From NCBI GenBank assembly GCA_020736575.1, contig JAGPYM010000014.1, positions 496,001-560,000 on the forward strand: a stretch of DNA of 64,000 nt, given 5' to 3'. The translations under genes were made by a program, and so were the position numbers. The notes beneath the pieces are model-generated. The model searched no databases, was not told where the DNA came from, and saw only the letters and a program-made list of their open reading frames with translations. Shown here in pieces: positions 34,445-45,459 of the stretch. The DNA is from Thelonectria olida (taxonomy: Eukaryota; Ascomycota; Sordariomycetes; Hypocreales; Nectriaceae). Position 1 is the first letter of the stretch. Each line of letters opens with the position of its first letter.

Positions 34445-35304
34445 ATGTCTTCCTCTCACCACCCTCCAAGGGGCGTCTTCCCCCCTCCCCTCATCATCCC
34501 CCCCTCTCAGAAACACACTCCTTCACCATCATCTTCCTCCACGGCCGCGGCTCCAACGCCCGCAAATTCCACGCCCCCCTTCTCGAATCTCCCCTCCCCT
34601 CATCCTCTCTCACCTTCCGCGAAGCCCTCCCCGCCGTCCGCTTCGTCTTCCCCACCGCGCCCATGTCCCGCGCGCTCAAGTACCGCCGCTCCGTCATCCA
34701 CCAGTGGTTCGACGGCTCCGGCGACTGGGAGCCCGAGTGCCGCGGCGACATGCGTCCGAGCATCGAGCATATACGCGGTATTCTGAGGGACGAGGTTCAG
34801 AGGGTGGGCGGGGATGCGAAGAAGGTGGTTCTGGCGGGCATCAGTCAGGGATGTGCCATGGCGTTGATGAGCTTGCTGCTGTGGGAGGGGGATGCGTTGG
34901 GTGCGGTGGTTGTCGTGTGCGGCTTCATGCCGCTGGTGGAGAGCATGAATGATTGTTTCGAGGAGAAGTCTGAGGATGGTGTTGTGTTTGAGACGGATGA
35001 AGACGAAGACGGAGGGCAGGATCCCAAGACGCCGCTGCAACAAGCCGTCGACGAGCTTTGCGAAGAGGCCGAGCTGGAACCCACGCGCTCACCAGAGAAG
35101 TTTCCGTTCCTGTTAACGCCGGTGTTTATGGGCCATGGGACAGAGGATGACAGGGTTGCATACAGACATGGGCAACAGACTGCTCGTCTGCTGCAGCGCA
35201 TGGGCTTGGAGGTCGACTTTCACACGTATCAAGGGCTTGGGCACTGGTACTCTTCTGAGATGCTGGGGCATATCGTTGCGTTTTTAAATAAGAACATGGC
35301 ATGA
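34445..35304 (+). CDS. Acyl-protein thioesterase/phospholipase-carboxylesterase family, with a one-base frame break
   Basis: Alpha/beta hydrolase of the APT1/lysophospholipase family. From about 34505 to 35304 one frame reads ETHSFTIIFLHGRGSNARKF, AVRFVFPTAPMSRALKYRR, the nucleophile elbow LAGISQGCAMALMS, the acid in GHGTEDDRV and the base in GLGHWYS, so the catalytic triad is complete. The natural start, ATG 34445 (MSSSHHPPRGVFPPPLIIPP), is in another frame. The two join only if the C run at 34498-34504 has one more C. No intron in this interval fits, and an in-frame TAA excludes an upstream start in the main frame. With the extra base the protein would be 286 aa. Either a sequencing or assembly error or a real frameshift allele; the next in-frame ATG (34663) would lose the oxyanion-side strand. 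Confidence 0.85.
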
Positions 35305-35543
35305 TAGAAGTAAGTTGAATTCAAGAGTCACACCATATTCCATAAATTTTCAGGTATAAAGAGTGATAGCCATCCACTTGTGCAGCAGCTTACCACCAGG
35401 AACATGTGTATAGGTATGTGTATATGTATTGGGTGAGCACTTTTGGCTCCTGTAGACTAGACTATCTGAACATCCAACCTACACTTCGATTTTTACGTTT
35501 CATTACATCATGACATTTCTCCAAATCCCTCCAAGTCAATGAC

Positions 35544-36957
35544 CTAAATCTTCTTGCCCTCAAGAATAACCTTGGCCTCGTCCGACTTCCACCAACTCAC
35601 ACCCTCCTCACCAGGATAACCAAACTTGTCCATGCTGTCGGGCTTCATCTCGACACTATACCCGGGCTCCGTGGGCGTCGTGTAGTACCCGTCCTTGATC
35701 ACCGACGGGTGGAAGAAGTGCTCGTGTAGGTGGTCTACGTACTCGAGCACCGACAGCTTGCCCGACACGACGACGTAGTCAATCGTGCTCAGGTGCTGCG
35801 TGTACTCAGGCAACCCCACGCCGCCAGAGTGCGGCACGATGGGTACGCCAAACTTCTTAGCCATTAGCAGCACCGCCAGCACCTCGTTGACGCCGCCCAT
35901 GCGGCATGCGTCGATCTGGCACACGTCGATGGCACCCGTCTGCAGAAGCTGCTTGAAGATGACGCGGTTCTGGCACATCTCGCCCGTCGCCACGCCGATG
36001 CCGTACTCCTTGAGCGCCTCGCGCACCGCCTTGTGGCCCAGCACGTCATCGGGCGATGTCGGCTCCTCGATGAACCACGGCTTGAAGTCGGCGAGCTGCT
36101 TCATGTACTCGATGGCCTCGGGCACCGACCACACCTGGTTGGCGTCCGTCATGAGCACGTTGCCCTTGTCGTAGCCGATGACCTCGCGCGCAATGGACAG
36201 ACGGTGGCGGTCGCGCTCAATGTCGCCGCCAACCTTGATCTTGAAGTGGCGGTAGCCCGCGTCGAGCGTCTCCTGCAAGAGACCCTTCATCTTGTCCTCA
36301 CCGTAGCCCAGCCAGCCGGCGCTGGTAGTGTAAGCGGGGACGGCGCGGTTGTTGATGGCGTCCTGCAGGCGCTGGGGCTTTGTGGCCTCGGTCTCCTTGA
36401 GCATGGCGACGGCCTCTTCGGGGGTGATGGCGTCGGTGATGTAGCGGAAGTCGATGCAGTTGACAAACTCCTCGGGGCTCATGTCGGCGACGATGCGCCA
36501 GACGGGCTTGCCGAGGGACTTTGCCCACAGGTCCCAGACGGCGTTGACGACGGCGCCGAGGGCGAGGTGGATGACGCCCTTTTCGGGGCCGATCCAGCGG
36601 AGCTGGCTGTCGGAGACGAGGTAGCGCCAGGTCTCGCCCCAGTTGGCGACGAGGGAGGAGAGGGTTCTGCCCTGGAGGCGGTCGGCGACGTGGTTGATGG
36701 CGGCGCAGACGATGTCGTTGCCGCGGCCGATGGTGAAGGTCTGAGCATGTAATTAGCCACGATTCATAGGGACCAAGTAGTTCAAAGCCAGAGTGACTTA
36801 CCATGCCATGGCCGGTAAACTCAGAGTCAGTCTCGATGATGCAGTATGCGGAGGAGTAGTTGCCCGCAGCGTTCATGGCATCGGAGCCAGTGCCGTCGAG
36901 AGAAGTCGGGAAGCGAACATCTCGAGTCTTCCAGCCAGTGATGGTGATTTCAGACAT
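35544..36957 (-). CDS. L-fuconate dehydratase-like enzyme (mandelate racemase/enolase superfamily, ENOSF1-like)
   Basis: Two exons, 36957-36802 and 36740-35544, 450 aa. FucD-type enzymes dehydrate L-fuconate and related acid sugars to 2-keto-3-deoxy acids with a Mg2+-stabilised enolate. Superfamily residues seen in order: the catalytic KxK in RHFKIKVGG, metal ligands Asp in LMTDANQVW, Glu in WFIEEPTSPDD and Glu in VATGEMCQNR, and the general base His in VPHSGGVGLPEY. The N-terminal capping domain (TRDVRFPTSLDGTGSDAMN) is typical of the FucD branch, as in human ENOSF1. It is convergent with the thioesterase gene. The exact sugar acid cannot be told. Confidence 0.93.
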
Positions 36958-39678
36958 GGTTGCAGGAGACAATAATTTGCTGCACAATTTGCGAGTCTCT
37001 GAGAGGTGTTAAGAGGCAGATGATGCTTGTGTGATGAAGTGCGGTGGGGAGAGAGCTTGCGATGGCGGGGAGGGGCAACTTTTTGGAGTATCACAACAAT
37101 TGCTTGACCCAGACGGACGCTCTTTCTTCTTTTTTACCGGGATGAACAGGGCGGGTAAAGAGCCGGAGCATGTGAAACAGCGAGTATAGCCGCAATGAAC
37201 AAATTCAACCCGTCTCTAAGGAAATTGTCTGCGCAATGCTGCTTTATAGCTCCAGCTCCCATCATGGCGAGTCGGACGAGACATGGACTATTTGTGGAGC
37301 AAGATCATGGCATCGTCAGAGTCGCAGCCGCTGATTGATGGAATAATTTCTCCGTCCACAGGAACCCCCAGATTTGACTTCTGCTTGTGTTCTGCGTCGA
37401 AAAAGTATGGGGGAAACTCGGTGTGTGGAGAGGAGGAGGCCATTATCTGGGTGGTCATGAGTTGTCAATGCTGTGAAGCGGACTAAGAGCAAGGTTGGGG
37501 GTTTCAATGGAACTGTTAAGTTTGGGGGGAAGCCCGTGAGTAGTTGGCTGGAACTCGGCGAAGGCTTCTACGGCAGGTGAGAGGCAAACGAATATGCCGA
37601 TTCTTCCGTCTTGTCTTGGTTCAAGGTGAAGAAGGTTCCAACCCCATGATCCCCCCAACGACCCCCGCGCAATGCCGTCCATCCCCGCGCCACTGGGAAG
37701 GATGGCTCACGTGAGGGCGGCAGAAGCTGATGAGATGAGAAAGGCAGGAGTAACTAGCTAATAAGAAGAGAAGTCTACCGGGACACGATCGGAGATATTC
37801 TTGGCCATGATTGTCGGGCTGAAGAATTGCTCCTGGCGACGCGACCCCTCGATTTGCCCAGCCGCGATTTTACCCCTCACTCGCCTGTTGAACGAGGGCA
37901 CTGCCACTGGAAATCGTGTTGCTATTCTGGGAGTGGTTTAGTACAGTATCGGAATACAGTGTTATTTCATTACTAACACTGGCTACCTACAATCATGCTT
38001 GCGCACCTCGTCTGTTGAAGCTAATATTGCAGTGTTTGCAACAAGTGCAACATTTCCAGTTTAGATATATTCGTATGTTCCATCCATTGACTGTACCCCC
38101 CGCTCGCTTCGAAAGACTTCAATGAGCCGCAAACCTTAGCTATGAATCATCCGCTATTGTATCAGATTTCTTTCATCATTTTTTGTGGAGAAACGATATA
38201 GTGAAAAATCTCTCTCTTCTTATCTTACCAATTCAATATCTCTCAGTGCAGTTGGGTGTTAACGGTATATATTGGTGTGCGTGCCGCAATTAGTGGGGCA
38301 TACCATTAGCTGACAGGATGTGGGGAGGTCGAGCACAACGAGGAGCCGGTGATGGCCATCCATGGCGTTTAACAACCTACGACCCCCAGCTTTCGCACTC
38401 TTTCATGCCTCTTGCACGAGGTAAGTAGTGTTTCAATGGTGAGAACAGAGCAAGGGGTAGGCAAGAGCACGACAAAACCCTCACACTGTTCCTTGCATTG
38501 AGATGTTTTGTTCGCCTTCGCTTACAGCTCCCGACTGGCTGTCCGCTTGGATGACGTCGACTTGGACATATCGGAGGGGGAGACTTCTTGGTGCAAGGAA
38601 ATCAGGGGTAGACACGTTGTGTGCCGCATGTCATGATCACGATACCGGGACTGAGCAGTTGGACTAGAATACTTGGTACCTCGCCTAAACCTGTGGAGGA
38701 CAAGAAGAGCCTGGGCACTCGTAGATGTGTGCCGCACTCAACACACACACACACATATCCCAGTACATGGGAATATGACATCAGGCAACACGACAGGTTG
38801 ACATGGGCAATCGTCCCATCAGCCTTCTCCTTCAGGTCCCCGTTTTTCTTTTTTGACGGACCTGGACCCTGTCATGGTTTGCGTGGACAGTGGCTTGGTT
38901 CAACAAAGGGCCCTGGGTTGTGAATGCAATCAATTGTGTTCGGACTACTAGGTGTCTACTCGAAGTATGTGTTAATGAATAGCCAGAGGACAAAATAGAT
39001 AGATTTGGAGCCTTTGGAGACAATTAATTCAGTTTATGTATCTCCCCCTCCCTTGTTGACTCACACTCACAGCTCCCGTCGATCGAGGACTCAATCGGGT
39101 AACGCACCATTGGTATCCCTGCTTCCAAGCCGCCTGATACCTTGTCTCGGCCCAAAATGACGTGGGCATTCTTCTTCGTCCCGCCTCGTCATTTGCTCGT
39201 TGGCCGTGCACACTATTTCGTAAGGATGCAAGCTCGTCCCGCCGGCTTGCACGTTGCAGGGCGATGCTGCGGCTGCCTCCGCCTTGGGACCTGAGATGGC
39301 AACTTGCAAGCGTCGTCGCCCTGATTCTGGAGAAAGCGGTAAAGGAATTGAATTCTTTTCTCCCCCCTGCCGCCCCTTCGTCTTGTTTTGATTTTTCCAT
39401 CCTGTTTTTCATCTGGCGACTATTTGACCTCCGTCATACTATGTATACCGTCACCTTGGCGACTTGCAACGACTGTAAAACGACGATATTGACTCTCTCA
39501 ACACCACGACTAACACACATCCATTGCACCGAGCCATCGCCGCCTCCATCTGCATCACCGCCATCTGCACTTTGTACCACCGACCCTAGCTGAATGAGGA
39601 CTCACCCTCATCCTCCCACCGTAACAACTAAAACAAATGTGCGCAACTTGATTGAATACCAACACCAACACCAACACC
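36958..39678. other. 2.7-kb gene-free stretch
   Basis: Several short ORFs, none with fungal codon bias, splice structure or recognisable text. Contains a short CA repeat (about 38740-38756) and mixed AT-rich patches. The last few hundred bases are pyrimidine-rich leader-like sequence for the next gene. Confidence 0.4.
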
Positions 39679-40884
39679 ATGGATCCTCAAACGCACACCC
39701 TCAAGCCCGCCCGAAGAAAACTCCAAAAATGCGACCCCAAGCTCAAGCTCAGACTCAAGCGCGCCTCGGCCGACTCAACCGCCAGTCGCAAAACCGAAGC
39801 GCCCTCGCCATCACCGCGTCAAACTCACTCCAGCGGCGGCGCACCAGATCTGAGCGACTCGAAATGGAGCCATTACTTGCGTCCTAAAACCGTTGTCAGT
39901 CCCACGACGCCCGAGTCTTTGTCTTTGCCCTCGCCGCAGCCTTCGCCGCCGAGGGCCCTCAATCAATCCCAGCGCACCATTCCCGAGTTTTCGCACCTGA
40001 ACATCCATGATGCTACTGCGAGGCCGTCGTTGGATAGCTCGTCTATTCCGTCGCCCGCGGAGTCGACGTCGACTAGTTCGACTATGCGTCGACAGGCCAA
40101 GACACCTGTGTTTAGAATCGGACAACTGGAGAACAAGCAACAGCCCCAGCCTGAGATGAGAAGGGACCCGGACTCGGCGGAGAAGACGTCGAGTGTCGAG
40201 CTGATTGCCGACCAGTACCGCGCGCTTCTCGAGTCAAGAGATGGGCCCGACGCCGAGTCTGTGTATTCGTATCACGACCCAAACAACCACAAGACTGAAC
40301 CATGGCAAAACATCCTCAACGTGCCGATGCATTCCATGCTACGGGATGGGCAGCCTAGATCCCGAGCAAGTTCCCGCCATCGTCCACCGCCGCTACAGCA
40401 CCTGAGCCCCCGTTTGCAACCGACTTCCAACCAAGAGGACGACATGGTGGGCTTTGAAGAAGACGCCATTTACTTCAAGCCCATCTCCTTCTCAACCGAA
40501 GCTTCCCCCGAGCCGTCCCCAAGAGTCCCGCAACGCGCCTGGAACACTCCGCCATCAAGCCGCCCATCGTCGTCATCGACGGACAATCTCAGCCTGCAAA
40601 TCTGCCTGGACCTGCTCACGCGGGAACTCTCGTCCGCCATGTCGGAGAGGCCCTTTCGCAGCGGCCCGGATACTGCCGCCTTGCAAGTCTGGGTCATGAT
40701 TGAAGCGTACGAGCGTCTTCGAGACCAGGTAATGACCATGTCGGATGGGAACCCTCAGTTCGCAAAAGTGGGAGAGATTTTTGATACGTGGTTGAATGCG
40801 TTGTATGCGATACATGGAAATATGAGGGGGGTTGCGGTGCCCAAGGAGAGTGAATATGTTGGGCTGCAGGAGGATCTTGACTGA
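39679..40884 (+). CDS. Uncharacterised Ser/Pro-rich protein with a C-terminal helical region
   Basis: Single exon, 401 aa, first ATG 39679 (MDPQTHTLKPARRKLQK). The N-terminal 270 residues are disordered, basic at first and then Ser/Pro-rich with many SP/TP sites. A Tyr/Asp patch (ESVYSYHDPNNHKTEPWQN) lies near residue 205. The last 110 residues look folded and helical (LSLQICLDLLTRELSSAMSE, LQVWVMIEAYERLRDQVMTM). The composition suggests a phosphorylated regulatory or scaffold protein. I do not recognise the family. Confidence 0.75.
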   Translation: MDPQTHTLKPARRKLQKCDPKLKLRLKRASADSTASRKTEAPSPSPRQTHSSGGAPDLSDSKWSHYLRPKTVVSPTTPESLSLPSPQPSPPRALNQSQRTIPEFSHLNIHDATARPSLDSSSIPSPAESTSTSSTMRRQAKTPVFRIGQLENKQQPQPEMRRDPDSAEKTSSVELIADQYRALLESRDGPDAESVYSYHDPNNHKTEPWQNILNVPMHSMLRDGQPRSRASSRHRPPPLQHLSPRLQPTSNQEDDMVGFEEDAIYFKPISFSTEASPEPSPRVPQRAWNTPPSSRPSSSSTDNLSLQICLDLLTRELSSAMSERPFRSGPDTAALQVWVMIEAYERLRDQVMTMSDGNPQFAKVGEIFDTWLNALYAIHGNMRGVAVPKESEYVGLQEDLD

Positions 40885-41334
40885 GCGATTGAAGATTGGA
40901 AGAGACGGGAGGGATCTACGGCTGGGATAAATTGGATTACGGGGCGACCTGTGAGGGATGGGAGTTTGGCGTTTTGGTGATGGACACGGGATGGTGGGAG
41001 TGGCATCTCGTGAAGATATCAGGATGGTCTTGTTAAATTAGGTAGATATATCTCTTAAGAATGAAACACTTACAAAAATGAAAGAATGATTGCGTGTCAA
41101 AGGGACTGGAAGCCTCCATTCCTCATTAGGAAGTTTGTGATGATGGCAGCTTGTGTGGAGCGTCTTGGCGACCGTTAACGAATCCGCCAAGAGCGACCCT
41201 GCGTCATGCCGCCCAAAACACCATCTCAATTCATCACCAAACATCATCCACGCTCGAGACTACTTTCACGCCGTTCTCAGCCAGCCACCACCCTCAATTT
41301 GACCCTTCTGCCATTCACCGACAAATCAATCATT
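40885..41334. other. Promoter region of RAD10
   Basis: Contains an upstream in-frame ATG at 41206 that would add 43 residues (MPPKTPSQFI) to Rad10. This stretch does not look conserved and is taken as leader. Nothing else noted. Confidence 0.4.
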
Positions 41335-42525
41335 ATGGATGACGACTACGGCGCAGACGACGACCTCCTCGCCGCCATGGCGTCCGTCGACTCAACGCCG
41401 GCCGTTCGCAACCCTCCCGTCCAGCAACCGACACCCCAAAAGTTTCAACAGCCCACGCCTCAACGACTCGATAACGCTCCTCCCTCAAATGCCTCCGGCA
41501 GCAAAGTTGTCCAGCCTACGCCGCAAGCTCTCCCGCAAAAGGCACAGTCCGGCTCGACCATCCTCGTCTCCCCCCGCCAGCGCGGAAACCCTGTTTTGAC
41601 GAGCATCCGATCCATCCCCTGGGAGTACAGCGACATTCCCGCCGACTACGTCCTCGGCCTAGGCACGTGCGCCTTGTTCCTCAGCTTGAAATACCACCGT
41701 TTACATCCCGAGTACATCTACACGCGCATCCGCAACCTTCAGGGGAAATATAACCTACGCATCGTCCTCACCATGGTCGACATTCCCAACCACGAAGCCT
41801 CCCTCAAGGAACTCTCCAAAACGTCTCTCGTCAACAACGTCACACTGATACTGTGCTGGTCTGCTGCCGAGGCAGCACGCTACCTGGAGTTGTACAAGAG
41901 CTACGAGCACGCATCATTCGGCGCCATTCGTGGACAGCAACCTTCGAGCTATGGTGAGAAACTGGTCGAGTTTGTTACCGTGCCGAGAAGCTTGAACAAG
42001 TCGGACGCTGTTGCGCTCGTGAGCAATTTCGGGAGTTTGAGGAACGCAGTGAATGCGGACGCAGAGCAGTTGGCCATGCTGAATGGGTGGGGTGGGATTA
42101 AAGTGAAGAGGTGGACGTCAGCCGTCGGAGAGCCATTCCGCGTGAAGAAAGCAGGGAAGAAGACGGCAAAGCCTACGGATCGAACAGCGGTGCTAGACCA
42201 GGCAAGACCACTTTCAAGAGTCCCCTTGAGGGACATGCCGTCTACAGGGCCTTTGTCTCGAGAGTCACCAGCGACTGGTACCGCGTCAACTGCGCCAGGA
42301 CCGAGTAGCGCACCGCCGGCACCGGCGGGAAGGCAGTTTCAGTTCATGGATGATGACGACAATGATGATGAGGACGAAGAAGAAGCGATGCTTGCCGCCG
42401 CGATTGAAGAGTCGAAAAAGACCGCCGAGGCGGAGGCAAGAAGACAAGCCGGCCGAGGCGAAAACGCCGATGACTTGAGTGGAGGCGTTGCGGCTGCGTT
42501 GGCAAGGTTGCGAGAGGGTGGTTGA
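41335..42525 (+). CDS. RAD10: DNA excision repair protein Rad10/ERCC1 with C-terminal UIM
   Basis: Single exon, 396 aa from ATG 41335 (MDDDYGADDDLLAAMAS). Non-catalytic partner of XPF/Rad1 in the 5' flap endonuclease that cuts on the 5' side in nucleotide excision repair. Seen: the central domain (ILVSPRQRGNPVLTSIRSIP, WEYSDIPADYVLGLGTCALF, RIVLTMVDIPNHEASLKEL) and the tandem helix-hairpin-helix (LVSNFGSLRNAVNADAEQL, MLNGWGGIKVKRW). The C-terminal extension is Pro/Ser-rich, then acidic, and carries EEEAMLAAAIEESKK, a good match to the ubiquitin-interacting motif. Human ERCC1 stops at the HhH domain, so the extension is a fungal elaboration. Confidence 0.95.
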   Translation: MDDDYGADDDLLAAMASVDSTPAVRNPPVQQPTPQKFQQPTPQRLDNAPPSNASGSKVVQPTPQALPQKAQSGSTILVSPRQRGNPVLTSIRSIPWEYSDIPADYVLGLGTCALFLSLKYHRLHPEYIYTRIRNLQGKYNLRIVLTMVDIPNHEASLKELSKTSLVNNVTLILCWSAAEAARYLELYKSYEHASFGAIRGQQPSSYGEKLVEFVTVPRSLNKSDAVALVSNFGSLRNAVNADAEQLAMLNGWGGIKVKRWTSAVGEPFRVKKAGKKTAKPTDRTAVLDQARPLSRVPLRDMPSTGPLSRESPATGTASTAPGPSSAPPAPAGRQFQFMDDDDNDDEDEEEAMLAAAIEESKKTAEAEARRQAGRGENADDLSGGVAAALARLREGG

Positions 42526-42807
42526 GAGCCCAAGATCCTTTAATGAAACGTTTTGCAGTTACACATATCAAGAGGTTAGGGCTGCAGGGTGCTAATATTG
42601 GGGACACTGGCATGCATTGCTCCCTGAACACAGCCTTCGTCGACGTTACCAAGCACTGTTTGCCTTGCCTTGCCTGGCTGGGACTCGGCTTGATTGCTTA
42701 CGGGATGTTGAAAGAATTGATAATAAATACGCATCATACGAAAAGAGTCCCATGGAAGTGTCCTCAGACTTGCAAACCACGATAACCGATTTCTCCCGAC
42801 GCCCACG

Positions 42808-44529
42808 ATGCAACAACCTAGACATCAACGAACATGGTCTCTGGCCAAGATTTTCTTCGCACGCCTTCGTCTGATTGGCCTGCTTTCCCTTCTCGCAACC
42901 TTTGTTTCGATTCTGATCTTTGTCGCCTGCAACGCAGTGTCCACATATACAAACCCCATCTACGGACTATTCGAGAATAACAAAGGCCCTCCACTGCCGG
43001 GCGGCGTCTTCAGGTTTGGGATGCACTTCAGCGTCCAAGTCTGGCTGGCCGTGATTGGCGTTGGGTTCGGGCTCGTCTCGTACGGGCTTCAAGAAGCGTA
43101 CGACCACTTATTCGATGCATGGTGTACCGGCCAAGCTACAAAGCGTTCTGGCCTCGACTACGCTAGATACTTAAACTCGCAACCGCACTCGCCAATCTTG
43201 TTAGGCACCCGGAGCTTCCCTGTCTTCATTAACCTGCGTCGAATTTTGATATTGCTTACCGTTGGCGCCTCGGTTGGTTATAAATTTGGAATCAGAGGCG
43301 ATGAGGATGATTTCGCGGTCCATGACATCAGGATCCGGCCCGCGAATGATACTAACCTGCACTGGTCTTGGTCTTATCTTGGTGGTACTATGGGACCAAG
43401 TGCTCCTTTCCAAGAAGAGAATGTTCCAGGGATTGAGACTACGTGGTTGAGTGACGGCTTATGGGACACGAAAAACTTCCTCGAGCATTTGAAGGACTTT
43501 GGAAGCGTGAAACCACCACAAAATATACTGATGGCTGAAGAAGGCCTGACCCTTGCTCCGCTTCTGCTGTCCGAGGCTCTGGAGGAAACTTTCACATACT
43601 ACACATTGCAACACGTCCTGATTGCCAACCTAACGGAGGGGCCTGGTTCGTTCACGATGACACGAAATAGCACGGGCTGGTCCCGAGTCGAGACGACCAA
43701 CAAGCACTGGTTCACGCAAACCAACGAGAGTACTCCTGCTGTGGTAGACTATCGGGTCTTGGAACCAGACGCCGTTCAAATCCAATGGGCGCGAGATGGG
43801 GACTGGTATGCCATTGACAACACCAGCGACGACAACGCCTCGGAGGCAAGCGCTGAGAGGCTACACCGGTTGGTTGACTTTCCTGACCAAGATCTGGCTC
43901 AATACGAACTTGCTTCAACTCAATTCGGCAACTTCTTCGATCTGGTCATTTCAATCAACGCCACATCATTGAGGCTTGCAAATGAAACTTTGGACCAAAT
44001 CCAACCCTGGATCAATGCTCTCATCAGTAGTTCGCATATCGATATGTTTAGGGGTTAGCGCTTTCGTTCGAGCGGCAATGTCGCAAGCCACTCTCAGAAC
44101 GGCACGTTCCCCATTGACGGTGCTATCAAAGATCAAACTACCATACATGCTACCGGACTCCCACCTCTGCCGTACGTTGTTAACGGCTACGCGTGGTACG
44201 CCAGGGCTTGTCGACCATGGGCCATAGCCGCGTACCTGACAATTGGAATCCTCGCATCCTTGATTGGGACACTCCGGATCGTGCTGGGCCCGCCTACGGT
44301 GACTTCATGGATGGGTCAGCACATCTATTTGACTGTCGGCGGCGTGGTTACCACCGAGGAGCAACTCCGTGTCTTCCCCTCAGGTTACGAAGTGGTCGGA
44401 CCTGGGTCAACCAACCTTCGGCTACCAAGGGACTTCAAGGACTCGTCCAATTGGCAAAGACTAGCAACGACAGAAGAGGAAATGACCGATGTGAGGTCCT
44501 CAGGAGAACATCATCGCGAAGGTGACTAA
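42808..44529 (+). CDS. Uncharacterised multi-TM protein interrupted by an in-frame TAG
   Basis: From ATG 42808 a frame runs 416 codons to a TAG at 44056-44058, then stays open in the same frame for another 156 codons to 44529. The first part has TM segments (GLLSLLATFVSILIFVACNA, VWLAVIGVGFGLVSYGLQ, ILILLTVGASVGYKFG) and a long extracytoplasmic domain with N-glycosylation sequons (NLTE, NSTG, NATS). The part after the TAG holds the matching last TM (PWAIAAYLTIGILASLIG) and a cytoplasmic tail, so the stop looks internal to one gene. A 42-nt intron with weak sites (GTTTAG at 44044, AAG at 44085) could remove it in frame. Otherwise it is a nonsense allele or an edited stop. Family known only as fungal hypothetical proteins. 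Confidence 0.7.
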
Positions 44530-44685
44530 TCAGAGCTGGTTTGCTTGGTTGTTGTTTGGGCATTAACGCATTCCGGAAAGGCCACCCTTGGTAGCATGGG
44601 TAGTGAGAGAATACTATGTAGCATTTCAAATGCGTAGACCCCCCTTCTTAGCTGTCAGACGAGCGAGAAAGTCGTAGAGGTTCCC

Positions 44686-45013
44686 TTAAGTCTGCGGGTG
44701 TTTGCCATTGCGCCAGACAACCTTGGTTCCAGCATTTGAGTCCTCTTTCTCGTACAAGATGTGGTAGGCATCCTTGACTGGTCGGCCAGCTTGAAAGGGA
44801 GATAAGGGACAGAAGTGTTTCACAACTCCCTCGCCATAGGCAGACAATAAAAGCATCTTTTCTCTCACCCTCTCCCACATACGACCATAGCTCGTCGAAA
44901 ATACAGGGTCCCGTCTGCTCCCCCTCAGTCAACCGGCGAAGCGCTGGATTAGTAGTTGGGTCGGTGACGACCAGCGAATACCCGGTGTTGTATGTTTCCT
45001 TTTGCTTCGTCAT
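44686..45013 (-). pseudogene. Small fungal ORF with an internal frame break
   Basis: ATG 45013 opens a frame (YNTGYSLVVTDPTTNPALRR, FDELWSYVGEGERKDAFIVC) that loses its coding look near 44800. The frame one base away then reads QAGRPVKDAYHILYEKEDSN and VVWRNGKHPQT to a stop at 44686. No intron fits between them. The joined text would be a protein of about 108 aa of unknown function; as it stands it is frame-broken. It lies next to an obvious relic, so decay is likely, but a one-base sequence error is possible. Confidence 0.5.
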
Positions 45014-45459
45014 CTTTTTGTTTGGGAGTGTAAGTTAAGTAGAAGTTTGGCGAATGGAACCCGAATTGTATGGCGCTCTCCTCTTATTGGGGTCTCGTCG
45101 CTCGATACAGTCGACCAACACCGTGATGTTAGTTCCATTCGTCTCTACCTACAGCCAACCGGTATCATTCTATATCCTCTAAACCCTAAATAGACTGTTG
45201 ATGTTACCACAAGCAAGCTAGCACCCAAGCGCATGCAAGCAATACGAGCTCACTCTGACACACTCTTGCAGGCAGCTTTGGACAATCTCCCAGACCAGGG
45301 CCCCCTTAACCCCAAGGGGTCTTATGCTTGGATTCGGATGAAAGGATGCTTCCTTTGGGGCGAACTCGACGCAAGTAAGAAAAGACCATCAGACAAGAAC
45401 ACTAACGCAGTTTCATCATTAACTCCTCGACTCTATGCCCAGTCCTCTTCCTCATATCG

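Noticed and set aside
36033..36752. 239-codon plus-strand ORF, Val/Gly/Asp-rich
   Set aside because: Antisense of the fuconate-dehydratase-like gene, whose catalytic residues are all present on the minus strand.
38621..39593. Several ORFs of 70-143 codons in the gap before 39679
   Set aside because: No codon bias, no conserved motif and overlapping frames; likely chance ORFs in leader or promoter DNA.
41206..41334. Upstream in-frame ATG extending Rad10 by 43 residues
   Set aside because: The Rad10 N-terminus MDDD is family-like; the extra stretch is low-complexity leader text. An alternative isoform cannot be excluded.
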